From the NCBI GenBank assembly GCA_951799445.1, contig OX637295.1, positions 7,626,001 through 7,690,000 of the forward strand: a DNA stretch of 64,000 nucleotides. Reading direction: 5' to 3'. The DNA comes from Pseudisothecium myosuroides. Lineage: Eukaryota; Streptophyta; Bryopsida; Hypnales; Lembophyllaceae. The position numbers and the translations under genes were made by a program. The notes beneath the pieces were generated by a model. It had not been told where the DNA came from. It saw only the letters and a list, made by a program, of their open reading frames with translations, and made no database searches. How positions within the stretch are numbered: the first letter of the stretch is position 1; every line of letters starts with the position of its first letter. This document shows, one piece after another, positions 35,915 to 47,500 of the stretch.

Positions 35915-36897
35915 TTAACCCTTAAAGGACATTGCAAGCCTCTCCAGACATCATTTTGAAAGTCAAACCTAAATTTTCACATAGTTTTTGATTTTAAGTG
36001 TTCTTAAGCTTGACGCCTCAAGGTGTAACAACTTTTCAATAAATCTTCTCACTTTGATATATTTTTTGAACATGGATGTGCTTGAAATTTTTACTCATAA
36101 AAAAGTAAAGTCTACTTTGTCTACTATAGTATGTATGGAATTAATTGTGGAAAAGATTGACCGTTGGATTTTTAGAATATAGCATTTTGGATGATCAACT
36201 TTATAGGCAAAAAGCTCAGTTTTGGAGGAAGAAAAATTATAAGAAGATGAAAATGCTTTTTTACTCCCCCAAAAAGTGTATTGGAATCTAAGGCAAATGT
36301 GGCATTTTTTAATTTAAAAAAATGAGAAATAAAAAACTCTCTCAAATTTGTACACATTTTCAAACAAAAAGAGTCGAAAACCAAAACTGACCAAGTTGGA
36401 TCCTACAAAATTTTAATTTTTTTACTTATGCGCCATTTTTGAAATTTAAAAATTGATATTATTAGCATATTATTTGGAATATCTTCAAAAAAATTGGCAT
36501 CATTCAAATTATTTTGTATTCTTAATCACACTAGATTGAACCTTGTATTTGTAAAATTGCTAAAAATAAAAATTTGAAAAAAAAATTCAATTTGTTTGTG
36601 CAAAATAAATACTAGAAATGTCCAAGAAAACATTTTTTTTCAATCCTTACTATTCCTTTCATTGGAAAAAATCTATGTTTACTCCCTTTTCTATCCAATA
36701 GAGCACATTTCCTAAATTAAATTCTAAATACCTCCCACATTGAATTTTTGAAAATAAAAAGTGCAACAAGTATGTCAATTTGTTACTCTATAAGATCCTA
36801 TTTTACAAAATATTGAGATTTGTTTCACCCTACCAAGAATTTACCATTGAAAATGAAAAGAGGATACATTAGGTCATTTTAGTCCTTGAGGGATTAA
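35915..36897. mobile_element. TTAACCC-family inverted-repeat element, copy 1
   Basis: The left end TTAACCCTTAAAGGAC and right end GTCCTTGAGGGATTAA are inverse to each other and bound 983 bp of AT-rich, non-coding DNA. The ends resemble those at 38131-39082 and the starts of repeat copies at 1742 and 2853. Confidence 0.5.
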
Positions 36898-36899
36898 TT

Positions 36900-38130
36900 A
36901 AAAAAATGTAGTTCCAATAATCTACTTCTTACTCCATTTTGATTTTTTTCAAAATTGTTAAAATTTTAATTTTTGTGACACTTTGAGGATAGTTCAAAAT
37001 ACACCACTTTTGAACTTTTTCTATCAAAGTTTTCTTGGCATGAGCTCAAGGAACATATCAATTACACCATGATGTTTGTCACTATTATTTCCATTTTTCT
37101 TAAAAAATTTCATATTATTTAAAGCATTTTTGTAATTCCTATAATTTTTTATAATATTTTGTTTTTACAAAATCATGTAAAATTTAATTTGATGTTTTCA
37201 ATTATGTGAAAAATATCAAGTTTTTGAAATGTATATTTTAATGTAGAAATCTAATTATAAAGTTTGACCAAGCCCGCACATGAACTATCCTTCAAGGATG
37301 AAGTATACTATAGCTTCCTAGCAGCTTGGTCAGAAAATAATTAAAAGGATGCCTAAATTTTTGGAAAAATACTGATCTAGTTTGTCCATATATATAGAAG
37401 GATTGTGATTCATAGAAATTCAACTTGCTCCACACAATCTTGCATCTCTTCTTTGTCTATAATTATAAACAAACATTGCAATTTTTTTTGCCTTGCCATT
37501 TTGACCATTCTAAAGCACAATCTTTCACAAAACAAAATATATTTCTCACATGGAACAAACTCTGACAGTGAACAAATCTCTAACATACAAGATAGAGAGT
37601 TTAGTTTTTGGAGGTCAAGACAAGAATTTAAATAAATGCATTCACTTTAGATGAACATAGCAACAAGCATCCAAAAATTGTAAAAACAACTTGGATGAAT
37701 GCCTAACTAATTTTAATTCTATTTTAAAACTACTCAATTTAAATATACTATGTTTTGGATATCCTAAGTGTTTTTTGTACTTTAATTAATTATTAGGCAA
37801 AAAACTTTCTAAATTGTTAGGAAGCTATGATATTTTAGTTGGGGTCAAATTATATGCTAAATTCCAAAATTAAGTCATAATGTCAATGCAAGAGAGTTTC
37901 GTCGTTGTGGCATGTTTTGATTGGTTAAGGAAAGGCAGATTAAGACTAATTATACTCACTGCTTGCCTTGTGCAAATTTTTAACATGGTAGGTATGAAGT
38001 AAAATTTTTATTGGTGTGACAATGAGAAAAATCTTGAATGCTACCAACTCATATTAACTTAGTAAGTGCGCATCCACCTAATGTAATCTAAATGCAAGAG
38101 ACTTTCACTACTGTGCTATGTTTTGATTGG
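36900..38130. other. AT-rich intergenic DNA, nothing recognised
   Basis: No gene, RNA or clear repeat border is supported. AGAGAGTTTCGTCGTTGTGG..TGTTTTGATTGGTTAA at about 37890-37928 recurs at about 38095-38135, giving a short direct repeat next to the following element. Confidence 0.45.
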
Positions 38131-39082
38131 TTAACTCCTTAAGTTCCTTGATTGTGTTTTCTTCAAAAACGCTTGAAAATTGCTATTTTAAACACAAGTA
38201 TCAAATTTTGGAAAAAATACATTTTTAATTACATGTAATCCTAGGACCTTGTAGTACGTTGGTTTGAAAAGCTGTAGAAAGAATTTCAAAATATTCCATA
38301 GTGCGGATTGGAAGGTATTAGCGTTGGAATTGCCAAAATTCATTTTTTGGGCCTTGCAAAAAATAGGGCAGGGTGGGCAGCTGCACTTCACAAGGTCACA
38401 TTGGAATGAAAAAAAAGTCAAAAATGGTGGTGCTTCTTTGGATTCATTCTTCAAGCCAAGTTGGCTACATGCTTGAAAATTTTTAGATCATTTGGTATTT
38501 TACAATATATAGGAAAAAAATAGTAAGTAGAAAAAAGTAGTGAATGATTCAAAATACTAAACTGTTAAGAATTTAATTATAGAATTGAAAAATGCCAATC
38601 CCAATGGTTGTAATGTTGTAATAAACAATCTACATCCTATGATTTTATTTGTTTTTAAATATTGAAAATTGACTTAAATAAACAAGTTCAAAGTTTATTT
38701 TAGAGTAGAAAATTCATAACTACCTGCAAACAAAAACTCTTCATAACTTTTTACTCATTGATCAAAATGGAATGATTCAAAGCTTTCCACACACACATAC
38801 ACACAGATATATATATAAATCTAGAAAACCAATTTCAAAATTTTCTTTTTGAATTTTTTTTTTGATCTGCCTAGACTACCCATTTACAAAAAAAGTAACA
38901 TGTTAGGCCATAACTTTTGACTCATATTTTCAAATGTCATAAAATTTTGTTTTCATGAAAGATATTCCTTGTCCACAACTTCTAATAAAGTTTGGGCCTA
39001 AGACATGCAAATCTCTAGTCACATGTACCTGCCCAAAATTGCTATGTTGCCAAAATCAACAGGCTAGTCCTTTAGGGGTTAA
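38131..39082 (-). mobile_element. TTAACCC-family inverted-repeat element, copy 2, and family A sequence
   Basis: The ends TTAACTCCTTAAG and CCTTTAGGGGTTAA are inverse to each other and bound 952 bp. Read on the minus strand, the interior matches repeat family A: TTGGGCAGGTACATGTGAC and AAAGCTTTGAATCATTCCA correspond to landmarks near 215 and 450. This links family A to a terminal-inverted-repeat element. No transposase frame is present. Confidence 0.55.
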
Positions 39083-39807
39083 ACAATCAAAGATTTCAAA
39101 CGGCTCAACTCTCCTACATTGACATTATGTCCAGTAATTGTAAAGTAGACCAAGTCATCAAAAATAATCATAGGTCAATAACAACTTTGCCGCCGGCAGC
39201 TCAATAGGTCCTAACCGGCGATTAGTTTTATAAGTTGGCCTACTTTGCAATTACCTTGTCCTTAGTGTTTATTTGGCTTGTGGTAGTTAGAGTAGTGTTT
39301 TTTTTAGGCCTTTTAATGCTCAATTTCCTCAAAAAAAAATTGGCAACTTCAAGCCTATAGAAAATAAAGAGGGTAAATGTGATAAAAAAATTGCCAGACT
39401 GGAATGATGGTCCTGCACACTGTTGCCACAATGTTTCCAAATTCTCATTTCATCCATCGTGCAAAGCCAACACATACAAAAATTGCATACAAAATTTACA
39501 TATTCAAAATTGCATACTCAAAATTGACCTCCTCAAATTCAAACCCCCAAAATGAAGGAGCCAAGAAACTCAAAACCTTCTTGAAAGAAAGGCCACATAG
39601 CCATTTGTCCGAAAAACAAAAAAACAAAACTGAGTCAGAGTGTATGCTGCAATCAGCCAGAGCAACAGTGCAAAGCTTCATTGTTGCTGACCAGAAAAAG
39701 AGCGTTAAGACTGAAACTCGTGGTCATAAGTTACTTGGAATGTATTTCAAAGTTTGCTTATGGTTACGCCGTCTTAGCGACTGTCCTCTGGGACAGTGTG
39801 GCCTAAT

Positions 39808-39814
39808 TATAAAA
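39808..39814 (+). promoter_or_regulatory. TATA box of the terpene synthase gene
   Basis: TATAAAA lies 134 bp upstream of the ATG at 39948, which leaves room for a leader of about 100 bases. It stands inside the segment that has a decayed second copy at 34.5-35.9 kb, where the TATA word is not preserved. Confidence 0.5.
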
Positions 39815-39815
39815 C

Positions 39816-39975
39816 AGAGACTCACTTCCGTGTTTTCATGAGCCAGAGGTTTAGCAGGAGAGCAACCAAGGTTTTGTCGAATTCCCAGTCACAGAGACTC
39901 ATTTCGTTGTTTTCATGAGCCAGTCCGTTCTTAGCAGGAGAGCACCCATGGCGAGGCTTTGTCAAATTCCCTGTG
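39816..39975 (+). repeat. Tandem duplication of 79 bp over the terpene synthase start
   Basis: GAGACTCACTTCCGTGTTTTC at 39816 recurs as GAGACTCATTTCGTTGTTTTC at 39895, and both units continue with ATGAGCCAG, TTAGCAGGAGAGCA, TTTGTC(A/G)AATTCCC. In unit 2 the sequence ACCCATGGCGAGG supplies the start codon; unit 1 has ACCAAGG instead. Confidence 0.8.
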
Positions 39976-41777
39976 AGGTCCAATCCAGAATGAAGATTTC
40001 AGCGCAGACGATTTGTATGAGTTCCTCTCGTATTCCACAGCCTGGAATTTGCATCAATTCCGCAGTCTCACTTTCCCCCTTGAGGAGACCAGGGGGTCTC
40101 AAATGGTCGAGTGGCATTCGGAAGGGCCGAGGTCACAGCACCTTGGCCATCAAGCAAGCATCGTCTTTCTTCTCCAGTCCTGAAGATGCATCTGGTGATG
40201 AAGTCCTGGCGAAGGAGACCGGTGTGTGCGATTTTACTGGTAAGCCTCCCACCCATCAGCCGGCCCTAGAATTGTTTCTTGGGTGAAAGTTCAGTATGAT
40301 CGAGGGGAACATGCCACAGGACCTATTTGCAATGCATCCTGTAGTTTAATTTGTCATGGGCACTGCATGTTGTTGTGCATCCGGAGGGTTGTCCGATGCC
40401 CTCCCAATAGACTGCTGAAAGGGATCTGGAGGGGGAAGCCATTATTTTGGGAGGGCATTGTACAGAGCGTTTCATGTCCAGGGATTTTCCTGGGTAGTTT
40501 TCCGATTCCTCACTTGTGTGTGGTTGCAAGCACAAATGCAGGCTTTGCGCAGTAGCTTCAAATACTTTCACCTTTGAAATTTGTTGTACACTGCTGAATA
40601 GATTGTGTCCCAACAGTTCCAGTCCTTCACTAAAGAACATGGATTTATTAACTCGTCTTGTTTTGAGTCCATTCTAAAGACCCAAATCTTAAATTTGTCT
40701 TGCTCAGGGACCAAAATCGTGGAGCTCATGGATCCAATTTCATCTACCAAACTTGTGTCAACAATTGATGATCAGCTTCCGCCCTTGCTCTCGATGTTCA
40801 TTGATGGCCTCCCGCTTTTGCAACCGTCTAAGTATGCATATGAGGCTGAAAAACGACTGTAGCAATATGTCGAGCGCTATCCGGATGTCAATTCCTTGGA
40901 CTCCTATTGTCGTCTAGGCTTTTCTTCAGTAAGCTACTTGCACTATAGAGTAATCAGTGTGGATCATTTTGTAGCAATAGCCATTCATTATGCATTATTG
41001 TTCTTGTTGGATGATTTCTTTTTCGACACCCCAGATGAATTTCGTCACGACCGGTATGGCATTAGCCGCGATGCTCATGAAAGCCCCCAAAAAATTCAAG
41101 AATATCTCGCCCACCTGGATGTAGTTTTCAGTCAACAAGTGCAGCCACGCAATCCTGCTCCCTTGATTGAGACCTTGATTTGGGAATCAGGACGGGACAT
41201 GTTGGAGTTGTCCAATCCTGAATGGTTCAATAACTATGTCATAGCTCTCCTAGAACACCACCACGCCAGTACTACTAGCCATGCAGAGATTGTCCAAGGG
41301 CATAACGTAAGTTTCCAAGACTTGGAATCATATACGGTTATGCGTGCTGGAAATGTTGGTGGAAAAGTTGTTTAGATGCTGATGGAATTTGCCAACAAAT
41401 CCTACATTCCAAGTATATTGAGGGAGACTACATACTTTAACAACATAACCATGGCAACTTCCATTTATATGGGATTTATAAATGATGTCTTCTCATACCA
41501 CAAGGAGAGCTTAATAGAACAAAACCCTCGCAATTTGATCACTGTGTTGATGGAATGTGAAGGAAAGCCTTTTGTTCAAACAGTGCACAGGGCAATAGGC
41601 TTAGTAAACACATATGCACGCGTAGTTATGGATTTGGAGGCTGAAGCTTGGAATTCTACTTTACAAAATCACATGCAAAATACCAAAGTACTCATTGCTG
41701 GAAATTTTTACTTTAATTTTGAGCACAAGCGCCATCGACATCCTAATTTAGTTTTTCCAGAATTGAGAGACCAATAG
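39948..41777 (+). pseudogene. Microbial-type (class I) terpene synthase with two in-frame TAG codons
   Basis: Exon 1 is 39948-40239 and exon 2 is 40708-41777; the intron (468 bp, GT..AG) joins in phase 1. The first 80 residues are Ser/Arg-rich with few acids, as in a plastid transit peptide. Exon 2 holds the metal-binding aspartate motif LDDFFFDTPDE and the NSE/DTE motif NDVFSYHKE, both complete, and the helix context NPRNLITVLMECEG. These two motifs coordinate the magnesium cluster that ionises prenyl diphosphate. The lack of a plant-type N-terminal domain and the NSE form fit the microbial-like terpene synthases of non-seed plants. TAG codons at 40860-40862 and 41373-41375 interrupt an otherwise continuous 356-codon frame with no frameshift, so the loss looks recent. 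The C-terminus, usually containing a Trp-bearing GNxxW segment, reads GNFYFNFEHKRHRHPN. The start is the first ATG in good context; an in-frame upstream ATG at 39915 is less likely. Confidence 0.85.
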
Positions 41778-41984
41778 TTGGAAAATCCTCCCTCATGTCA
41801 AAGATCTAGGACTATAATTTTTTTTCTTATCATATTGTTGTAGGCACAACTTTGTCAACCACTGTATACTTTATTTTCTTTTAATTCCTACAAGAGAGAG
41901 GCCATGTTCTTTGAAAAATATAGTAGTGGATGATGAATTACTAATTGGTCTTTGGCCATTATGCTTTAAATGAATTTCTTTTTC

Positions 41985-41990
41985 AATAAA
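41985..41990 (+). terminator. Polyadenylation signal after the terpene synthase
   Basis: AATAAA lies about 210 bp after the stop at 41777, in T-rich sequence, a plausible plant 3' end. The stretch from there to 42990 is AT-rich; the short frame at 42007-42225 is not supported as a gene. Confidence 0.4.
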
Positions 41991-42990
41991 TCTTTACTTT
42001 GAAAACATGACCATTGATAGGAGAGAAGATGTAGTATCACAAGTCAAAGCCATTTTGATGCTTGGCATGTTGTTGGTGACAACCTTTTTGTATTGGAATA
42101 AAATTGTTCCTTTTGTGATGAAAAAAAGAAAAGAAAAAAGAAAGATTGATGGTATCTTATTCTTCCTTAATGTGAGTAGAGTATGTAAAATTAAAGCTCA
42201 CATAATTATGTTTCATGTCTCATGACCAATGAGACCCTTTTTTCAGGAAATTTTGGGAGAATTGGATATATACAAGATAATGAGCAAGTTCAAAGGGTCA
42301 AAATATATGCAATGATGTATATTTGTGCACACTTATCCATATGCCAAGGAGTAGTGTTGTTTTGATTTATTGTAGAAAATTGAAAAGTGCAATTGTACTC
42401 TAGTTTGAAACTTTTTTAGAATGCTTGAAAACTCTTCAATCTAAACCTACAATGCCAAGAGGCGTAAATTGGCCCTAAAAGGGTCCCTTCTTATTTTCCA
42501 TAGTTCTAAGTACTCTAAAGTCTCCATCTACCACATAAGTGAACTTTGAACCTTTTCCTACAACAACCTAGAAACTTGCACAATCTTAAATCTTGCATTA
42601 TTTTATATTTTATGTTAAGCTAATAATCAACTCCAAAAAAAATTTAATGTCAGAAGATTAAGTGTTTTCACCTTTAATACAAATCAAAGCTCACTTGCAT
42701 GGTCAAAAGAACCTTTGAATATATAATGTATGGTTAGTGTAGCCTCTATCTAAGGTCTGATTAGGACTTTTTTTTGACTAATTTTATGCATTTTTGACGA
42801 ACGTATGCGATTTTTGACACGGACTCTGTTGATGTGAAATTTGTCTCTATCTAAATTCTATTATTTTCAGTATATGATTGATCGACATGGTCAGTTTAAA
42901 ACCTTTAAACCTTTGTTCTTTTTAGGGATTAAGGACTAAGGTGCTATTAATGTTTCTCCTTTCATCTATAAATTAAAATTCTTATGATAG

Positions 42991-43353
42991 TTGAGCGAGT
43001 TCACAGGAGGTTTCAAGAAGGATTCAGAGCACGATAGGCCTATATGCTCAGCTTTGACTTCTGCAAGTGGTGATGCTGCACCAACCGACATACTCGCACT
43101 CCCCAAGAGCAGCAATGGACCAATGCATACCTCCAAATGGAAACCTCTAAAAGTGCGGGTGGCAATTGGAGTGGCATTTGTGGCTATTGGACTAGCGCTC
43201 TTGGGTATCCTCCTACAAAGAAATAGCCATCCAAGGGAGGCATTGCAGCTGATTGCAGACCTTTGCACGTCTGCTTCTTCTTCACATCTTCTTCATAGGA
43301 AGCATCACACTTCAATCACTGTGAAGTGTTTGGGGTGTCAAATTTCTTATTGA
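42991..43353 (+). CDS. Possible exon with one membrane segment, unidentified
   Basis: This patch is clearly richer in G+C than its surroundings. Its open frame reads SEFTGGFKKDSEHDRP, then a positively charged stretch KWKPLKVR followed by a 20-residue hydrophobic segment (VAIGVAFVAIGLALLGILLQ), then a His/Ser-rich tail to TAA-type stop at 43353. The frame has no ATG at its start, so it would be an internal or last exon, perhaps after an AG near 42985. A single membrane anchor is the only visible feature. I do not recognise a family. The block shared with 15241-15290 follows directly at 43375. Confidence 0.25.
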   Translation: MSEFTGGFKKDSEHDRPICSALTSASGDAAPTDILALPKSSNGPMHTSKWKPLKVRVAIGVAFVAIGLALLGILLQRNSHPREALQLIADLCTSASSSHLLHRKHHTSITVKCLGCQISY

Positions 43354-43674
43354 AAAGTCTCCGGGGTAAGTGAGTCAAGAGCCATTGGTAGCATTAGGGA
43401 TGGCTCTAGATGGTTCTGTACAATTGTTTATTCCATTCTCATCATACTTTTGTGTGATCTAGAAGTGGTGTTTAGAATTCCCTTGGACTATATTTTGCTG
43501 TGAGGATTGATTTGTGTTTTGGTGCATTGCAAGTATATGTACTTTTTGTTGCTAGGTGATGGCAGCAGGTTTTGGTCTATTTGTGAGTGAGGAGGCATTG
43601 AATGTTTGAGTGCGTCTCTACTGCTGGTATACTACTAACTCTTCACAGACCAAGGATACGTCGTCTTTATGTGA

Positions 43675-45150
43675 CCAATTTCGTCGATCATATAGTATAG
43701 TGAATTGAAGTATATTTCCGCTGGTTGACACTTCGAGTATCAACAACTGAGTTAGTGCCGGCTCAAGTATCACGTAAATCAGCGTCGACAGAGTCGGAGG
43801 TGAACAATTCAGAAGCTTTACCAGTGGAGTGAAAAGAGTGGTCCAGCAGGCACCTCTGCAATACCACCTGTCTTTTAATTTCCATCCTGATTTCAACCCT
43901 AATTTTCACTTTCAGTGTGTATCATGGATTAATGCCTGTTTGAAGTTGTAATGTCTTCACAGTACTGTACAAGACCGTCTTGATCGATCAATTGAGAACT
44001 TTTGCTCATCAGTTCATGTCCATGTAAGTGTCGCTTGCAAATAGCTTGATCATTTCCTCTTATTAATTAGTTGTGTTAGCATTTGAATCGTGTGCTTGTG
44101 AGCTCCTGATGCTCATTTTAATCCTCTATCTTGGAACAGGGCAGACTGGAATCCCTACAGTCTAGTGCATTGTGCAGAGAGAGGCTGGGGTGGGATTTAT
44201 TAAATTGGAGAGTAAAGTGACCAAGTGTATGAGTTTGTTTGTAAGTTCTGCTATCCAGTTTGCATTAGTGGAACCATTTCAACATATGGAGTGTGATTCT
44301 TGTGATATCACTATAAAGCTGCGGAGAGGTCACTTCGGATACAAGAGTCAAATTTTACCATTATGTAAGTTCTTATGCAATCATTCAAAGTGGGTGGATT
44401 TTCGCCTCAATTAGAGTCAGTGCACAACCTTATTTCTATTTCAAACATTAGTAGCCGTAATTCAATAGCGTGGAAGTTGTGCTTGCACTACTTGCTAATA
44501 AGTCCAACCAAATAGATGAATTGTTGTGCTTCTAGAGGCAAGTATACTGAAGAACTAGTATTAGTGTTTCCTCTCTTCTTCCATCAAGTTCCTATGTGGA
44601 GGTGTTCGCTCACCACATTGCCACTATACTCCAAGTCACTTGCGCTGCTCTTCAACAAAAGAATCAATGCTCTTTGGCCAGACAATGGGATGGATCCAGA
44701 GCTTTGGAGTAAACTGGCAGATCACACCATCTTTAAGATTCTCACATTATTGCCCCTATGAGACTTCTTGCGTCTCCGATGGGTTTGTCAAAGGTGGAAC
44801 CTGCTGATGAAATCATCCTTGTTTTTGGAAGAGTTTTTGTAGTCCAAGAGTAGAGAGACCCTTGTTTGCTATAGTTGCAAAAGCAAGGAAGGTAAATACA
44901 CATTCTCCATTGGACAAGGTTGAGGATGAAACTGGTTGCGTCGCTTTAAGCATTTTAACACACGTTGTAATGGGACTTTTGGAAAATGTATAGAGCTATG
45001 AAGATATCCTTGGATATAAGAGCCAAATTCTTTTGGGATTGATATTCAATATTTGGATAGATGAGTTGCTGTTGGTGACATGGGTGGGTAGGAAGTCCAA
45101 CCAAGTGTGAGTTTAGATGAGTTGTTGTTGGTAACAAGGTAACTGTACAG
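43675..45150 (+). repeat. Segmental duplication, F-box locus copy 2
   Basis: It is collinear with 16975-19180 but shorter, lacking about 460 bp present there at 17130-17590. Identity by eye is high in the F-box ORF and leader and falls off after about 45150, where AT-rich sequence takes over. Upstream, 43375-43425 matches 15241-15290, so the original duplication reached further than the continuous match. Confidence 0.85.
44594..44842 (+). pseudogene. F-box gene relic, second copy
   Basis: The 82-codon frame of copy 1 is present with the same start and the same final TAG (44840-44842), so that TAG predates the duplication. A private change, GGA to TGA at 44759-44761, stops translation at codon 56, inside the F-box (LADHTIFKILTLLPL, then DFLRLRWVCQRWN). 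No kelch region follows in this copy. It is nonfunctional. Confidence 0.8.
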
Positions 45151-47500
45151 TATAAGGAGTAGAATTATAATTATTATTAAATATAAATTATTTTGATTGG
45201 ATCTTGTTGGCAACCTGAAGAAGATTTTAATGCACTTTAATTTAGATTGCATTATATGGACATTATGTAAATTAATTATGAATTTTAAAAGTACAATCTC
45301 TTAGTCTGTGCCAAATCAAGAGTAGGCTTTTATAGACTCTCATGTATTAGTTGTGCACACTTTGTGTAATTGACATCTAGATTTTTGTGACACCTTTTGA
45401 TCCAAATGTAGGTGTTTCATTTTAGACAATGTTGATTATGGGTGTACACACCTTATAGACACTTCATATCCAATGATGGACTTGTTGTCTAAGGAGAAAT
45501 TTGAAGCAAACTATGTTTATCCATTGATATGTTTGGATTATTTAGTATAATTTTACTTGAATTAATGTTTTTTTGAAGACAATATAGATTGGTGATTTGC
45601 CTAAGGTTTTCATTATGAATTTGCTATATACAATTTGAAAATTTGAATTTAATAAACTTTAACTATCGGTTCTCCTCGTATTTTGAATGGACCAAATAAC
45701 ACCAAACATTCAAATTTGTTGACATTCCACTATTCTTTCAAAATCACTACCTAACCTTGTTCAATAAAAACACCAACCATCCTTGCTAAAAAAACAGCCT
45801 CCCCCTCAATAATATATGTATATAAATACAAACACAAATACGAATACGACATATGGATAAAAATGAAATAAAAGTACAAGTGCAATTCCGTAGTGCAAAT
45901 CCGAGTGCAAATTTGTAGTACAGTATTATTTGTCAAATTGAGGATTCTATAAATATTGAAATTCAAGAAATTGAATTACAAGATATTCCCAAAGTGAAAT
46001 CAACTTAGAAAATTTTGACGACGTGCAAAAATTTGACACATGGCACCCTTAGAATATATTTTTTAAATATTGAGTTCTAAAGGTGCATGGGATTGACATG
46101 GCTATCTACTATCCACTCAAATATACCAAGCATGAATTCAAATTCTACTAATTATATTTTTACACTAATACATTTTTCTTTCTTTAATGTACCAATATTG
46201 TACATTTCAAGGAGGTGGTCGCTTTTAGTAACTACTACGTTTCAACTTCAAAAATGATTAATTCCATGAAGGTTCAAAAAACATAAATCAACTTGGGTTA
46301 AATGCCAATTCCGGTTTTTTTCCTACTAAATTTTTTTCAAAGAGTTTAGTTTCCCCCAAAAGGCACTTAACTCTTGAAAGGTCACATTAAGAATACTACC
46401 TTATACATAAATAAACCAAAAATCATGTTGTTCCGTTCACATACCGATATCAATTGTTAAAGATGTCAATATGGGTGGGACTTGGACCAAGGCTAGTTGT
46501 GGTGGCATCTTCCCTTGGGGCAAAGGTAGAGATTTTTAAGACTCAAGGCTCCAATTTCTCCAATTGCTCATAATGTCTTTTGGTGACATGACCGTATTTG
46601 GAGTTACAAAGTCACATTCTCATCTTGCCCCTAAAAATTTAATTCAATTTTTTTTGTGAGGTTGTTGAGCAAACTAAGTAATGCAAGAGTACAACCTTGT
46701 TATGAGAAGTAATTGATGAGTGATGGGAAGGGTGAAGGATGTTCTTTCCGTAAAAATCCTATTTTCATGTTATTGGAAATAATTTCAATTATAAAGTTGG
46801 TTCAGTCATGTTTAATCAATGGTAAGAAAAAAGGAAACCGTCACACATAATAATAAGCCTTATGTTTTGGAAAGTAATTTACCTGTTTCTGGTTTCAATG
46901 CATAGACTCAATAGGCGTGCAATAGAAATTGAGGAATAATTTTGAACATTGACAAATCCAATTTAAGTAAGAATCAAATATTTTACAATTTTAGAGAGGC
47001 TGTATAAATTGGTTTTAAATTTTCAAAAGGTCAAAGTTGTAGAAGGCTATAAGTGTAATTCAAGTGAATCCAACATCTATTACATATGTACCCTCAAAAA
47101 GACATTTATAATAATATTTTTGTAATATTATAAATGTTATTACACTCCAAATTTTTTTTTCTAAAGCAAGAGGTTATAAAAATTGAAAGCTCCTAACTTT
47201 ACCAAAGTTTGTCTTTTTGCAAAGCTCCCATCTCTACAATAAGATAGATAAACCAAATCATTACAAAAAATGGTTGCAAACTCCAAGTTGTGGCCCTTCA
47301 ACAATAAGACACACCATTCTCAATACTTTGTACTTCTACAATTTCTATTGAAAAATAGGAGTTGAGATTCAATAAAGAACAATTTGAGGTCTAGGTACCT
47401 TGTGGTAGATGTTTTGTCACCGCTCTATTGAATTTCAAAATACGTAGAAAATACACTAGAACAGTACTGAAATTAATTCAATTATTGCAACACACTAATT
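45150..47500. other. AT-rich intergenic DNA with one family C copy
   Basis: No gene is supported. At 46185-46400 an inverted copy of repeat family C is seen (GTACATTTCAAGGAGGTGGTC, CAACTTGGGTTAAATGCCAA). The AT-rich ORF at 45751-45966 (-) lies on simple-sequence DNA and is not supported. Confidence 0.5.

Noticed and set aside
39404..39841. 145-codon ORF upstream of the terpene synthase
   Set aside because: It covers the promoter and the TATA box, and the matching duplicate at 34.5-35.9 kb does not preserve the frame.
40860..41375. Stop-codon reassignment or programmed readthrough of TAG
   Set aside because: MAEA reads normally, and the other broken genes use TAG, TGA and TAA, which fits ordinary pseudogenes better.
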